Assembly (NCBI GenBank): GCA_963807355.1
Contig: CAWEBX010000025.1
Span: forward strand, 1 to 64,000
Direction: 5' to 3'
Length of the DNA stretch: 64,000 bases
Source of the DNA: Nitrobacter sp963807355
Lineage (GTDB): Bacteria; Pseudomonadota; Alphaproteobacteria; Rhizobiales; Xanthobacteraceae
The notes below the pieces were generated by a model that worked only from the letters and a program-made list of their open reading frames with translations, was not told the origin of the DNA and did not search any database. The position numbers and the translations under genes are program-made. Numbering within the stretch: position 1 is the stretch's first letter; every line of letters begins with the position of its first letter. Shown here in pieces: positions 53,023-62,966 of the stretch.

Positions 53023-53988
53023 ATGCGGACCTTCCTGATGTCTCTTGGTGTGGTTCTGGTCGCGGCGTTCGCGCAAGCAGCGGACATCAAGGGCAGCAAG
53101 GATCATCTGTTGCTGCCGCGGTATGACGGCTCGGAGATCATCCGGTACAAGCAGGAAACGTTTACCGATTACAAGCTTGTGACCGCGCCAGTTAGAGATC
53201 ACGGCGGAAAGGATAGGAATCCGAATTCCGTGACCCCGCTGGAGGGTAAGTTCACGCAGATCTCCTACAAGATGCCGGAAGGCCGCGCGGCATTGGAGGT
53301 GTTCCGCAACTACGAGCAGGCGATCAAGAAAGCCGGCTTCGAGACGCTCTTCACTTGCGAGCGCGAGGCATGCGGCGGGCGAAACTTCAGCCTCGCTATC
53401 GCCGGCGACCCGCTCTACATGCTGTTCGGAGACCAGCAGGCCGACCAGCGCTACATCGCCGCGCGGCTCAAGCGGGCGGAAGGTGACGTCTATGCGTCGC
53501 TCTATGTCATCATGCACCGCTCGGGTGGTGGACCGCTCAAGGACCGTGCACTGGCGCTTCTCGAAATCACCGAAGTGAAGCCGATGGAAACGCGCATGAA
53601 GGTGGTAAAGTCCACGGCCATGCAACGTGACATCGCGGTGCAGGGACACGTCGCCGTGCATGGCATCCTGTTCGATTTCGACAAGGACACGATGCGGGCG
53701 GATTCCAAGCCCCAACTCGACGAGATCGGCAAATTCCTGAAGGCGCAGCCGGAGCTGAAAGTGTTGATCGTCGGCCATACCGATTCAAAAGGTGCGCTCG
53801 ATTATAACCGCGACCTGTCGCATCGACGTGCACGCTCCATTGTCGAGGCGCTGGCGCGGGATTACAGCATTGCCGCCTCGCGTCTGACGCCACTTGGGGT
53901 GGGGATGGCCGCCTCGATGGCGACCAACCGCACCGAAGAAGGTCGTGCGCTGAACCGGCGGGTCGAGCTGGTAGACGCCACGAATTGA
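53023..53988 (+). CDS. OmpA-family outer-membrane/peptidoglycan-binding protein
   Basis: A 321-residue protein. A short signal peptide (MRTFLMSLGVVLVAAFAQAA) precedes an N-terminal part with GSEIIRYKQETFTDYKLVTA and a single cysteine pair (FTCEREACGGRNF). A C-terminal OmpA peptidoglycan-binding domain follows: GILFDFDKDTMRADSKPQLD, LIVGHTDSKGALDYNRDLSH, RRARSIVEAL, NRRVELV. ATG at 53,023 was chosen for the signal peptide. It lies between pdhC and lpdA, with 18 bp to lpdA. Confidence 0.9.
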   Translation: MRTFLMSLGVVLVAAFAQAADIKGSKDHLLLPRYDGSEIIRYKQETFTDYKLVTAPVRDHGGKDRNPNSVTPLEGKFTQISYKMPEGRAALEVFRNYEQAIKKAGFETLFTCEREACGGRNFSLAIAGDPLYMLFGDQQADQRYIAARLKRAEGDVYASLYVIMHRSGGGPLKDRALALLEITEVKPMETRMKVVKSTAMQRDIAVQGHVAVHGILFDFDKDTMRADSKPQLDEIGKFLKAQPELKVLIVGHTDSKGALDYNRDLSHRRARSIVEALARDYSIAASRLTPLGVGMAASMATNRTEEGRALNRRVELVDATN

Positions 53989-54006
53989 GGACAGAAAGCA
54001 GAAGCC

Positions 54007-55428
54007 ATGCCTGATACCTCCTTCGACATCGTCATCATTGGCTCCGGTCCGGGCGGTTACGTCACCGCGATCCGTGCCGCCCAGCTTGGATTCAAGACTG
54101 CAATCGTCGAGAAGCAACATCTCGGCGGCATCTGCCTGAACTGGGGCTGCATTCCGACCAAGGCGCTGCTGCGCTCGGGGGAAATCTATCACTACATGCA
54201 GCACGCCAAGGATTACGGCTTGTCGGCGGAGAAGGTGAGCTACGATCCGAAGGCCGTAGTGCAGCGCTCACGCGGCGTTTCCAAGCGCCTCAACGAAGGC
54301 GTCGGCTTCCTGATGAAGAAGAACAAGATCACCGTGATCTGGGGCGATGCATCCATCGATGCACCCGGAAAGATCACGGTGAAGGCCGGCAGCGCCGACG
54401 CCCCAAAGGGTGTGCTGGGTGCGGGCAGCTATCAGGCCAAGCACATCATCGTCGCGACCGGGGCGCGGCCGCGCGTGCTGCCGGGACTGGAAGGCGACAA
54501 GAAGCTGGTCTGGACCTATTTCGAGGCGATGGTGCCCGATCGCGTGCCCAAGTCCCTGCTCGTCGTCGGCTCTGGTGCGATCGGCATCGAATTCGCCTCA
54601 TTCTTCCGCACCATGGGGGCCGAGGTCACAGTTGTGGAGGTGCTGCCGCAGATCCTCCCCGTGGAGGATGCCGAGATCGCCGGCCTTGCCCGCAAGCAGT
54701 TCGAGAAGCAGGGCATCAAGATCATGACCGGCGCCAAGGTGACCAAGCTCGACAGGAAGGCCGACAGCGTCGTCGCGACCGTTGATGCGGGCGATGGCAA
54801 GCCGGTTACCGCCGAGTTCGAGCGGGTGATTTCGGCGGTCGGCGTGGTCGGCAATATCGAAAATCTCGGATTGGAAAAGCTCGGCGTGAAAACTGATCGT
54901 GGCTGCATCGTGATCGACGGCTATGGCAGGACCAACGTTCCTGGCATTTACGCGATCGGCGATGTCGCGGGACCGCCGATGCTGGCGCACAAGGCCGAGC
55001 ACGAGGGGGTCATCTGCATCGAAACCATCAAGGGGCTGAAAACGCACCCAATGGACAAGCTGCTAATCCCGGGCTGCACTTATTGTCACCCGCAAATCGC
55101 GTCCGTCGGCCTGACCGAAGCCAAGGCCAAGGAGGCGGGCAAGGACATCCGTGTCGGCCGCTTCCCGTTCGCAGGCAACGGCAAGGCCATCGCGCTGGGC
55201 GAGGATCAGGGGCTGGTGAAGGTCATCTTCGACAAGACGACTGGGCAATTGCTCGGCGCGCACATGGTCGGCGCGGAAGTCACCGAACTGATCCAAGGCT
55301 ACGTCGTCGCGATGAACCTGGAGACGACCGAGCAGGAATTGATGCACACCATCTTCCCGCATCCGACGCTCTCGGAAATGATGAAGGAAGCGGTCCTCGA
55401 CGCCTACGGGCGCGTGCTGAACATGTAA
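54007..55428 (+). CDS. lpdA: dihydrolipoamide dehydrogenase (E3)
   Basis: The flavoprotein that reoxidises lipoamide for the dehydrogenase complexes. It has 473 residues: an N-terminal FAD loop (IVIIGSGPGGYVTAIRAAQL), the redox disulfide in GGICLNWGCIPTKALLRS, an NAD loop (LLVVGSGAIGIEFASFFRTM), FAD segment IYAIGDVAGPPMLAHKAEHE and the C-terminal His/Glu in HTIFPHPTLSEMMKEAVLDA. Its place after pdhC suggests it serves pyruvate dehydrogenase. Confidence 0.97.
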   Translation: MPDTSFDIVIIGSGPGGYVTAIRAAQLGFKTAIVEKQHLGGICLNWGCIPTKALLRSGEIYHYMQHAKDYGLSAEKVSYDPKAVVQRSRGVSKRLNEGVGFLMKKNKITVIWGDASIDAPGKITVKAGSADAPKGVLGAGSYQAKHIIVATGARPRVLPGLEGDKKLVWTYFEAMVPDRVPKSLLVVGSGAIGIEFASFFRTMGAEVTVVEVLPQILPVEDAEIAGLARKQFEKQGIKIMTGAKVTKLDRKADSVVATVDAGDGKPVTAEFERVISAVGVVGNIENLGLEKLGVKTDRGCIVIDGYGRTNVPGIYAIGDVAGPPMLAHKAEHEGVICIETIKGLKTHPMDKLLIPGCTYCHPQIASVGLTEAKAKEAGKDIRVGRFPFAGNGKAIALGEDQGLVKVIFDKTTGQLLGAHMVGAEVTELIQGYVVAMNLETTEQELMHTIFPHPTLSEMMKEAVLDAYGRVLNM

Positions 55429-56115
55429 GAGCAACAGCGGGTTTGGACAGCAACCGCGCATGCTCGGATTTAGCCTGCTCGGACTACCGCAAAACGGGAC
55501 ATTGCTCGGTCAGAATCCGCGCGAGTTATTGATTGAGGGCAGATATCGCGGAGCAACAGAGCCATGTTGCCCCGCGATAAACGTTGTTGCCAGGTCGCAA
55601 CACCGGCCGGTCATTTAACCCTACAAACAGGTGGCTCTTGCAGACGCCGCTATTTAGCCACACGCCTTCGTGAAGAATTTACCCGTCGGCTAAAGGCTGG
55701 CGCTTTTGGTGGCTCGGGCCGTCCTGGAAGCGTCTTCGGAAAAAAATGCCGCAGGGAGGAACGGGTTCGCGATGGATGTCGAGGCGGGCATCAAGGGCAG
55801 GCTGTCGGACCGTCACGTCACGGAAGCGTCAGACGCGCGCGCCCGGCCGTTCGGGTTCGTTTGGCGCGCGATGGATCGATTCGCTTAATTCAGCCAGGCT
55901 CGCGATCATTGTTGACCGCGCCCGAATCTTAACGACGGTCGGCCAGCCTTCTGACGTAAATTTGATTTATGCCCGATGCTCTGACCGCAAGACCGAATGG
56001 CGGATCGGCGCAACTAATCCTACATCCGGCGAGCGCCCAAAATACGCTCGGCAGTTTGGACAAATGTATAGCGGTGCCCTGACCTATTCGGGTGGGATGT
56101 TCGAGAAGTTGCGTT
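55429..56115. other. 687-bp gap without a recognisable gene
   Basis: Short open frames exist but none has family likeness, good codon pattern and a ribosome-binding site together. In relatives the lipoic acid gene lipA often follows lpdA; it is not here. It may hold the exoR promoter. Nothing more can be supported. Confidence 0.5.
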
Positions 56116-56931
56116 ATGCGGATGGCTAGGAGCACAGCTTTTGCGTTGGCGTGGAGCGTGGCGAGCGTGAGCGCGTCGGCTTTTGCCTTCGATGGAACCG
56201 TGGCCGGACAGCAGGATGCCGCCGCGGCACTTCCGGTGGCCTCGGCGCCCCTCGCTGGTGGTGAGACGCTGAAAAAGGCGGTGGCCCCGAGCACGTCGTT
56301 GACAGCCCTGCAGTATGCGGCCGAGGGTGGGCACCCGATTGCCCAGTGGCGGTTGGGGCGTATGTACGCCAACGGCGACGGCGTCACCCAGGACGATCTA
56401 CGCGCTTTCCAGTACTTCAGCCGTATTGCCAATGCACATGCCGAGGACAGCCCTTCGGCGCCGCAGGCCCCCGTTGTGGCCAATGCGTTTGTTGCGCTTG
56501 GACGCTATTACCTACAGGGGATTCCTAACTCGACCATCAAACGCGACGCCGAGCGCGCGCGAGAGATGTTTTCCTATGCGGCCTCCTACTTCGGCAATGC
56601 CGATGCGCAATACGATCTGGCGCGGCTCTATCTGAAAGGCGTCGGAGCTCCTCACGATGTCAAATACGGCGCCCGTTGGCTAGGTCTTGCGGCGCAGAAG
56701 GGCCAGCATCAGGCGCAGGCGATGCTCGGCAAGATGCTGTTTGTCGGCGATCAGTTACCCCGGCAGGCTGCGCGTGGATTGATGTGGCTGACGCTGGCGC
56801 GGGATGCTGCTCAACCGGACGAGACCTGGATCACCGAGAGTTACAATAAGGCGATCGCGAAGGCTTCGGAAGACGACCGTGCCATGGCGCTGCAAATGCT
56901 GGAGCACTGGGTGCAGGGACGGCGGGACTAG
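56116..56931 (+). CDS. exoR: ExoR-like Sel1-repeat periplasmic regulator
   Basis: ExoR of rhizobia is a periplasmic inhibitor of the ExoS-ChvI two-component system and so represses exopolysaccharide synthesis. Here a signal peptide (ARSTAFALAWSVASVSASAF) is followed by Sel1/TPR repeats: ALQYAAEGGHPIAQWRLGRM, YANGDGVTQDDLRAFQYFSR, FVALGRYYLQGIP, REMFSYAASYFGNADAQYDL, ARLYLKGVGAPHDVKYGARW, LGLAAQKGQHQAQAMLGKML. It has 271 residues, close to known ExoR. The start at 56,116 is the closest ATG to the signal peptide with sensible spacing. Confidence 0.85.
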   Translation: MRMARSTAFALAWSVASVSASAFAFDGTVAGQQDAAAALPVASAPLAGGETLKKAVAPSTSLTALQYAAEGGHPIAQWRLGRMYANGDGVTQDDLRAFQYFSRIANAHAEDSPSAPQAPVVANAFVALGRYYLQGIPNSTIKRDAERAREMFSYAASYFGNADAQYDLARLYLKGVGAPHDVKYGARWLGLAAQKGQHQAQAMLGKMLFVGDQLPRQAARGLMWLTLARDAAQPDETWITESYNKAIAKASEDDRAMALQMLEHWVQGRRD

Positions 56932-56993
56932 CGAAAGTGCGGTAGCGGTCTGCCGTATAGCTCTGAAATCTCTAAAACAAGAAGACTGGGTCG

Positions 56994-57794
56994 CTAAGGC
57001 TGTCCGGCGGGGATCAGATCCAGATCGATCCAGACGGGAACATGGTCGGACGCCTTCTCCCAGCCGCGGACATGACGATCGATTCCTACTCCGCTGAGTC
57101 GGTCACTGGCCTGCGGCGACAGCAGCAGGTGATCGATCCGCAATCCGTTGTTCTTTTGCCACGCGCCGGCCTGATAATCCCAGAAGGTATATTCGGCCGC
57201 GGCATCCGACACCGCTCGTAACGCGTCGGTCAGGCCCAGCCCGAGCAGCGTTTGAAACGCTTGCCGTGTTTGCGGACGAAACAAGGCATCATCGACCCAT
57301 GCGAAGGGATTGTACACGTCATCCGCTGTAGGAATAACGTTGAAATCGCCGGCAAGTACGAAAGATTCTTCGCTTTTCAATCGTTCTTTTGAATACTCAA
57401 TAAGTCGGGATATCCACTTGAGTTTGTAAGGATATTTTTCGGTGTTCGGCGGATTTCCATTGGGTAAATAGAGACAGGCGATCCGGACGACCCCTTGTTT
57501 GAGTGAGACAACGCCTTCAAGGAATTGCGACTGCACGTCGTCGTCATCGCCGGCCAGCCGGGGCCGAGTTTCGTCGAACGGGAACTTCGATAGCAGCGCC
57601 ACGCCATTAAAGGTCTTCTGACCGTGCGTCACCACGTTGTAGCCGAGCGCCTCAATGGCTTCGCGCGGGAATTGTTCATCAACGCATTTGATTTCCTGGA
57701 GACAGACGACATCGGGCGCGGTCTCCTGCAGCCAGGCGAGAAGGTGATCCAGGCGCTGCCGGACCGAATTGACGTTCCAGGTGGCTATGCGCAT
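56994..57794 (-). CDS. xthA: exodeoxyribonuclease III
   Basis: An AP endonuclease and 3'-5' exonuclease of base-excision repair. It has 266 residues: MRIATWNVNSVRQRLDHLLA, CLQEIKCVDEQFP (metal Glu), RIACLYLPNGNP, FVLAGDFNVIPTADDVYNP (Asp/Asn), GLRIDHLLLSPQA and SDHVPVWIDLDL (catalytic His). The start at 57,794 matches the family; upstream in-frame ATG adds 13 unrelated residues. It converges on exoR. Confidence 0.96.
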   Translation of the reverse strand: MRIATWNVNSVRQRLDHLLAWLQETAPDVVCLQEIKCVDEQFPREAIEALGYNVVTHGQKTFNGVALLSKFPFDETRPRLAGDDDDVQSQFLEGVVSLKQGVVRIACLYLPNGNPPNTEKYPYKLKWISRLIEYSKERLKSEESFVLAGDFNVIPTADDVYNPFAWVDDALFRPQTRQAFQTLLGLGLTDALRAVSDAAAEYTFWDYQAGAWQKNNGLRIDHLLLSPQASDRLSGVGIDRHVRGWEKASDHVPVWIDLDLIPAGQP

Positions 57795-57894
57795 GAGACG
57801 GTCCCGCGTGCGATGACCGACATGATCGGGCAATCCCGCGCAAAGGTCTTCTTTCGGCGGAGGAGCGGGTCAAACCCGCGCATGACATGAAGGC

Positions 57895-58227
57895 CTAGAT
57901 CGAAAAGCTGGTGCCGCAGCCGCAGGAGGCGGTAGCGTTCGGATTAACGACCCGGAACGACGCTCCGATAAGATCGTCAACGAAATCGACTTCGGACCCG
58001 CTCAGGAACGGGACGGAGGCTGGATCGACGATCACCACTGCGGAATCTCGCGCGATCACCAGATCATCGTCGGCCTTGGCCCGTTCGATGTCGAATTTGT
58101 ATTGAAAGCCCGAGCAACCGCCGCCTTCGACGCTGATGCGCAACATGGCGCCATCGCCCTCGGATTTCAGGATTTCCCCGATCCGCCGCGCCGCGCGCTC
58201 GCTGACGGTGATGTTGGTTTCTGTCAT
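57895..58227 (-). CDS. erpA: iron-sulfur carrier protein ErpA/IscA type
   Basis: An A-type carrier that delivers Fe-S clusters. It has 110 residues with NITVSERAARRIGEILKSEG and the three ligand cysteines in VEGGGCSGFQYKF and ASCGCGTSFSI. The start at 58,227 (MTETNITVSERAA) is the family start. It is divergent from dgt across 110 bp. ErpA and IscA are not fully separable by eye. Confidence 0.93.
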   Translation of the reverse strand: MTETNITVSERAARRIGEILKSEGDGAMLRISVEGGGCSGFQYKFDIERAKADDDLVIARDSAVVIVDPASVPFLSGSEVDFVDDLIGASFRVVNPNATASCGCGTSFSI

Positions 58228-58337
58228 CCTGCGACTCCGTGTGAGATGGCGGACATTGTCCAATATTTTGAATTACTCGCAAGCCATAGTTAAGTGCCCG
58301 GGCGGCGGAATCAAACGATCGGAAGGGGGCAAGTGCC

Positions 58338-59552
58338 GTGGCAGTCGGAATGGCAGCTCCCCGCGCGCCTTTTGCCAGCGAGCCCGACCGCAGCCGCGGT
58401 CGGTTGTATGACGAACCGCCGAGCCGGACCCGCAGCGCGTTCCGGCGCGATTGCGACCGGGTGATCCATTCGACGGCGTTCCGGCGGCTGAAACACAAGA
58501 CCCAGGTGTTCGTCTATCATGAGGGCGATCACTTTCGGACCCGGCTCACCCATACCCTCGAGGTGGCCCAGATCGCCCGCGCGCTGGCCCGGCAGCTCGG
58601 GCTCGATGAGGATCTGACGGAAGCGCTAGCGCTGGCGCATGATCTCGGCCATCCGCCGTTCGGCCACGCCGGCGAACGGGCGCTGGACCTCTGCCTCGGT
58701 CCGTATGGCGGCTTCGACCACAACGCGCAGACGCTGCGGATCGTGACCCTTTTGGAGCGCCGCTACCCGGATTTCGATGGCCTTAACCTGACCTGGGAAA
58801 CGCTAGAGGGGATCGTCAAGCACAACGGTCCGCTGACGGATGCCGCGGGGAACGCCATTGGACGTTATCAGTGTCGCGGCGTTCCACTGGGCATCGTCGA
58901 TTTCAACCGGACCTGCGATCTGGAGCTATGGAGCTTCGCCTCGCTCGAGGCGCAGGTTGCGGCCATTGCCGACGACATCGCCTATAACACCCATGACATC
59001 GACGATGGCTTGCGCGCCGGATTGTTCGCTGTCGATGATCTGAAGGAAATGCCGTTAACCGCCGGAATGATCGCCGATATCACGCGCCGCCACCCGACGC
59101 TGGATCATGGCCGGCGCGGCGCCGAATTGGTGCGTGAGCTGATCTCCTATCTGATCATGGCCGTTCTGTCCGAGGCGGGCAGGCGGCTTGCCGTTGCGCA
59201 GCCGCGATCGGTCGATGACGTACGCCGGCACTCTGCGCCGCTGCTTGCCTTTCCGACGGAGGCGGCAGAGGCCGAGACTCGGATCAAGGCGTTCCTTAAA
59301 CAAAGGATGTATCGCCATCCCCGCGTTGTGCGGGTGATGGACCAGGCCGAGACCATTGTTCGGGACCTGTTTGTGCGCTACCGCGACGATCCGGCGGCGC
59401 TGCCTGCCGAATGGCTGCCGGAGGATGGCGACAACCGCGAATTCGATGCCGAAAATGCGCGCAGGGTCGGCAATTTCATCGCCGGGATGACCGACCGGTT
59501 CGCTATCAACGAACACAGGCGCCTTTTTGACTCGACTCCGGAATTGCGTTAG
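58338..59552 (+). CDS. dgt: deoxyguanosinetriphosphate triphosphohydrolase-like protein
   Basis: An HD-domain dNTPase that cleaves dNTP to deoxynucleoside and triphosphate. It has 404 residues: RDCDRVIHSTAFRRLKHKTQ, the metal His in RLTHTLEVAQIARALARQL, the HD in ALALAHDLGHPPFGHAGERA, GGFDHNAQTLRIV, LNLTWETLEGIVKHNGP and AAIADDIAYNTHDIDDGLRA. GTG 58,338 follows AAGGGGG; ATG 58,350 is an alternative. argS starts 38 bp downstream. Confidence 0.94.
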   Translation: MAVGMAAPRAPFASEPDRSRGRLYDEPPSRTRSAFRRDCDRVIHSTAFRRLKHKTQVFVYHEGDHFRTRLTHTLEVAQIARALARQLGLDEDLTEALALAHDLGHPPFGHAGERALDLCLGPYGGFDHNAQTLRIVTLLERRYPDFDGLNLTWETLEGIVKHNGPLTDAAGNAIGRYQCRGVPLGIVDFNRTCDLELWSFASLEAQVAAIADDIAYNTHDIDDGLRAGLFAVDDLKEMPLTAGMIADITRRHPTLDHGRRGAELVRELISYLIMAVLSEAGRRLAVAQPRSVDDVRRHSAPLLAFPTEAAEAETRIKAFLKQRMYRHPRVVRVMDQAETIVRDLFVRYRDDPAALPAEWLPEDGDNREFDAENARRVGNFIAGMTDRFAINEHRRLFDSTPELR

Positions 59553-59590
59553 GCGGCGCGTATTCCAGTTCCACTTAAATCGCAGAAATC

Positions 59591-61384
59591 ATGACCAATT
59601 CCAGTCCATCGCAGCATCTTTTCGCGGATGTGCTTGCGCGCGTGCACAAGGCGTGCGCCGCGCTCGTGGAAGACGGCGCGCTGCCGGTCGGGCTCGATCT
59701 GTCGCGGATCGTGGTTGAGCCGCCGAAAGATGCCGCCCATGGTGACATGGCGACCAACGCCGCCATGGTGCTGGCGAAGGACGCCAAGGCCAAGCCGCGC
59801 GATCTTGCCGAACGGATCGTGACGAAACTACGCGCCGATGACTTGATCGAAAACGCCGAGATCGCCGGTCCCGGTTTCATCAATTTGACCCTGAAGTTGC
59901 AAGTCTGGTCTGATGTACTGCGCGACCTACTGCGCGAAGGCGAGGGCTATGGCCGTAGCGCGGCCGGCGCGGGAGAAAAGGTCAACGTCGAATACGTCTC
60001 CGCCAATCCGACCGGCCCCATGCATGTCGGCCATTGCCGCGGTGCGGTGTTTGGCGACGCGCTGGCGAGCCTTTTGTCGTTCGCCGGCTATGACGTCACG
60101 CGCGAATACTACATCAACGATGCGGGCGCGCAGGTCGACGTGCTCGCGCGCTCGGCATTCCTGCGCTATCGCGAGGCACTCGGCGAAAACATCGGCGAAA
60201 TTCCGGAAGGGCTTTACCCCGGCGACTATCTGAAGCCAGTCGGGCAGGCGCTTGCCGACGAGCACGGCGACAAGCTGTTGAGGGCGCCGGAAGCCGAATG
60301 GCTTCCCATCGTGCGCGCCATCGCGATCGCCATGATGATGGACATGATCAAGGGCGATCTCGCCGCGCTGAACATCCGGCACGAGATGTTCTTCTCGGAG
60401 CGCTCGCTGATTGAGGGCGGTATGGACCGAGTCGCCGCCACCATCGATTTTCTGCGACAGAAGGGCGACGTCTATGAGGGCCGATTGCCGCCGCCGAAGG
60501 GCGCTCCGGTAGAGGACTACGAGGATCGCGAGCAGACTCTGTTCCGCGCCACAGCCTACGGCGACGATGTCGATCGTCCGCTGAAAAAATCGGATGGCGG
60601 TTACACCTACTTCGCCTCCGATATAGCCTATCACAAGACCAAGTTCGACCGCGACTTCCTCAACATGGTCGATGTCTGGGGCGCCGATCACGGCGGCTAC
60701 ATCAAGCGCGTTCAGGCAGCGATCAAGGCCGTTACCGCAGGCAAGGCGACGCTCGACGTCAAGATCGTGCAGCTCGTCAAGCTGTTGCGCAACGGCGAGC
60801 CGGTAAAGATGTCGAAGCGCTCCGGCGATTTCGTCACGCTGCGCGAAGTAGTCGATGAAGTCGGCTCCGACGCGGTGCGCTTCATGATGCTGTTCCGCAA
60901 GAACGATGCAGTGCTGGATTTCGACCTCGCCAAGGTGATCGAGCAGTCGAAGGACAACCCGGTGTTCTACGTGCAGTACGGCCACGCCCGCGGGTTCTCG
61001 ATCTTCCGCAACGCGCGGGAAGTGTTCCCGGACCTTCCTGAAACAGATGCGGCGCGGAGGGATTTCCTCGGGGCGGCGGCCATGGAACGGCTGTCCGATC
61101 CGGCGGAACTCGGATTGCTGCGGCGGCTGGCGCTCTATCCGCGAACCGTCGAAGCGGCCGCCATGGCACACGAACCGCACCGGATCGCATTCTACCTGTA
61201 TGATCTTGCAAGTGAATTTCACGCGCTTTGGACGAAAGGGCGCGATTTGCCTCATTTACGCTTCATTATCAATAATGATGCACAAATAACCAGGGCACGG
61301 TTGGCGCTGGTTCAGGGTGTTGTTGCTGTTCTGGCATCCGGACTTGCCGTTCTCGGCGTTCATGCGCCGACCGAGATGCGATAG
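59591..61384 (+). CDS. argS: arginyl-tRNA synthetase
   Basis: A class I synthetase that charges tRNA-Arg. It has 597 residues. The N-terminal additional domain is 1-110. The HIGH-type motif is SANPTGPMHVGHCRGAVFGD. TREYYINDAGAQVDVLARS and the ATP-site GADHGGYIKRVQAAIKA follow. The KMSKS-type loop reads PVKMSKRSGDFVTL. The DALR anticodon domain ends the protein (LYDLASEFHALWTKGRDLPH). Confidence 0.97.
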   Translation: MTNSSPSQHLFADVLARVHKACAALVEDGALPVGLDLSRIVVEPPKDAAHGDMATNAAMVLAKDAKAKPRDLAERIVTKLRADDLIENAEIAGPGFINLTLKLQVWSDVLRDLLREGEGYGRSAAGAGEKVNVEYVSANPTGPMHVGHCRGAVFGDALASLLSFAGYDVTREYYINDAGAQVDVLARSAFLRYREALGENIGEIPEGLYPGDYLKPVGQALADEHGDKLLRAPEAEWLPIVRAIAIAMMMDMIKGDLAALNIRHEMFFSERSLIEGGMDRVAATIDFLRQKGDVYEGRLPPPKGAPVEDYEDREQTLFRATAYGDDVDRPLKKSDGGYTYFASDIAYHKTKFDRDFLNMVDVWGADHGGYIKRVQAAIKAVTAGKATLDVKIVQLVKLLRNGEPVKMSKRSGDFVTLREVVDEVGSDAVRFMMLFRKNDAVLDFDLAKVIEQSKDNPVFYVQYGHARGFSIFRNAREVFPDLPETDAARRDFLGAAAMERLSDPAELGLLRRLALYPRTVEAAAMAHEPHRIAFYLYDLASEFHALWTKGRDLPHLRFIINNDAQITRARLALVQGVVAVLASGLAVLGVHAPTEMR

Positions 61385-61485
61385 TGGTTTAGCCATCATG
61401 AAGGGGATCGTGATGGGCTTGATTGGCAGCTGTTTCGTTTAGAACGAGCGAGTTGGCGCCTTTCCGAAAGGGACGCGACATCACA

Positions 61486-62919
61486 ATGGCTCATCGATAT
61501 CAGGACAGACCTTTCCCGGAGGACGATGATTACGGGCGCGACGATTGGGGCGCGACAGCCCGCCCGGAGCCGGATCCGCTTGCGGAACTTGCGCGTCTGA
61601 TTGGTCAGACCGATCCCTTCGGCGATGTCAAACGAGGAGCGCCGGTGGCTCCGGTGGATGATCCCGTGGATCACTTCGAGCCGCAGCCAGCCGCAGAGGA
61701 AGAGGTTCCAGCCGGTCCGCCGCAGTGGATTCAGAGGCGGATGGCCCAACCTGATCCTTCGCCGGAGCAGTTCGAATCCCCGCCGCATCCGGTTCTGCGG
61801 CGCGCGGCGGTTTATCCCGACAATCAGCATCAGCCGCCTGAACCAGAGTTATATTATCAAGCCGACCGTTATGACGACGTGCTGTACGGGAGGCGGCCGG
61901 ACGAGCAGCCGGCGTATGCGTATGGGGATCATGTTCCACGCGACGCGTATGAAGGCCAGTTTCCGCGCGAGACCTATACGGAAGCGCCATTCGGCTACGA
62001 GAACGATTATGAGGAAGATGAACCGGCGCCCGGGCGTCGCGGCAAAATGGCAACCGTGGTTGCGGTTTTAGTGCTCGCCGTGGTCGGTACCGGTGCGGCG
62101 TATGCTTATCGCACCTTTGTTGGAACCGCCCCGAAAGGTGAACCTCCGGTCATAAGGGCCAACACCGAACCGAACAAGATCGTGCCTCAGCAGGCCACTT
62201 CGGGAGATGCCGTTGGCAAGTTGCTTCAGGACCGGATGTCTACGGAGAACGGCACCGAGCAGATGGTGTCCCGTGAAGAGCAGCCAGTCAACGTCAAGGA
62301 CGCCGTCAACGCCGGCCCGCGTGTCGTATTCCCGCCGTTGAACCAGAACGGCCATCCGCCGTCCGCAGCAAGCGTGGCTCCGAGCATCAAGCCTCCCGCG
62401 ACGGCGGCAAACGGAACAATTGCTGGCGATGAACCTCACAGGGTCAGGACCCTGACGGTCCGTGGTGATCCGGCCGATGTAACGGCCGCGGCTGTTGCGC
62501 GGCCTGAGTCCTCCGAATCTCATGCCGCGCCTATCGCTAACCGGCATACGACTCCCACAGGCACTGCATCCGGGGCAAATGCGCCTCTGCCGGTGTCACC
62601 ACAGGCTGCCGAACCGCGCACCCGAATGGCTTCGACCAATCCGACCCAGCAGGCGCCGATCGTCGCCAGTACGGGAGGTTATTTGGTCCAGGTTTCCTCT
62701 CAACGTAACGAGGCGGACGCGCGGGCGTCGTTCAGGCACCTGCAGGGTAAATTTCCGGTGCTGGGATCGCACGCTCCTTTAATCAAACGCGCAGACCTTG
62801 GCGCCAAGGGTGTCTACTATCGTGCCATGGTCGGTCCGTTCGGTTCCTCCGAGGAGGCCTCGCGTTTCTGCGGAAGCCTCAAATCGGCCGGCGGACAGTG
62901 CGTCGTCCAAAGGAATTAA
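61486..62919 (+). CDS. SPOR-domain protein (cell-division/peptidoglycan binding)
   Basis: A 477-residue protein. Residues 1-~180 are a long acidic, proline-rich cytoplasmic region (MAHRYQDRPFPEDDDYGRDD). One membrane helix follows (GKMATVVAVLVLAVVGTGAA), then a low-complexity periplasmic linker and a C-terminal SPOR domain (GGYLVQVSSQRNEADARASF; RHLQGKFPVL; YYRAMVGPFGSSEEASRFCG). SPOR domains bind denuded glycans at the septum. The start at 61,486 was chosen from family likeness. It lies between argS and nagZ, a conserved order. Confidence 0.92.
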   Translation: MAHRYQDRPFPEDDDYGRDDWGATARPEPDPLAELARLIGQTDPFGDVKRGAPVAPVDDPVDHFEPQPAAEEEVPAGPPQWIQRRMAQPDPSPEQFESPPHPVLRRAAVYPDNQHQPPEPELYYQADRYDDVLYGRRPDEQPAYAYGDHVPRDAYEGQFPRETYTEAPFGYENDYEEDEPAPGRRGKMATVVAVLVLAVVGTGAAYAYRTFVGTAPKGEPPVIRANTEPNKIVPQQATSGDAVGKLLQDRMSTENGTEQMVSREEQPVNVKDAVNAGPRVVFPPLNQNGHPPSAASVAPSIKPPATAANGTIAGDEPHRVRTLTVRGDPADVTAAAVARPESSESHAAPIANRHTTPTGTASGANAPLPVSPQAAEPRTRMASTNPTQQAPIVASTGGYLVQVSSQRNEADARASFRHLQGKFPVLGSHAPLIKRADLGAKGVYYRAMVGPFGSSEEASRFCGSLKSAGGQCVVQRN

Positions 62920-62966
62920 CGGCCGATTCCTTGACCGTCGCGGCCGATGAAGGCTAATCGGCCGCC

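Noticed and set aside
55564..55932. 122-residue frame between lpdA and exoR
   Set aside because: Overlapping alternative frames, no ribosome-binding site and no recognisable motif; treated as non-coding.
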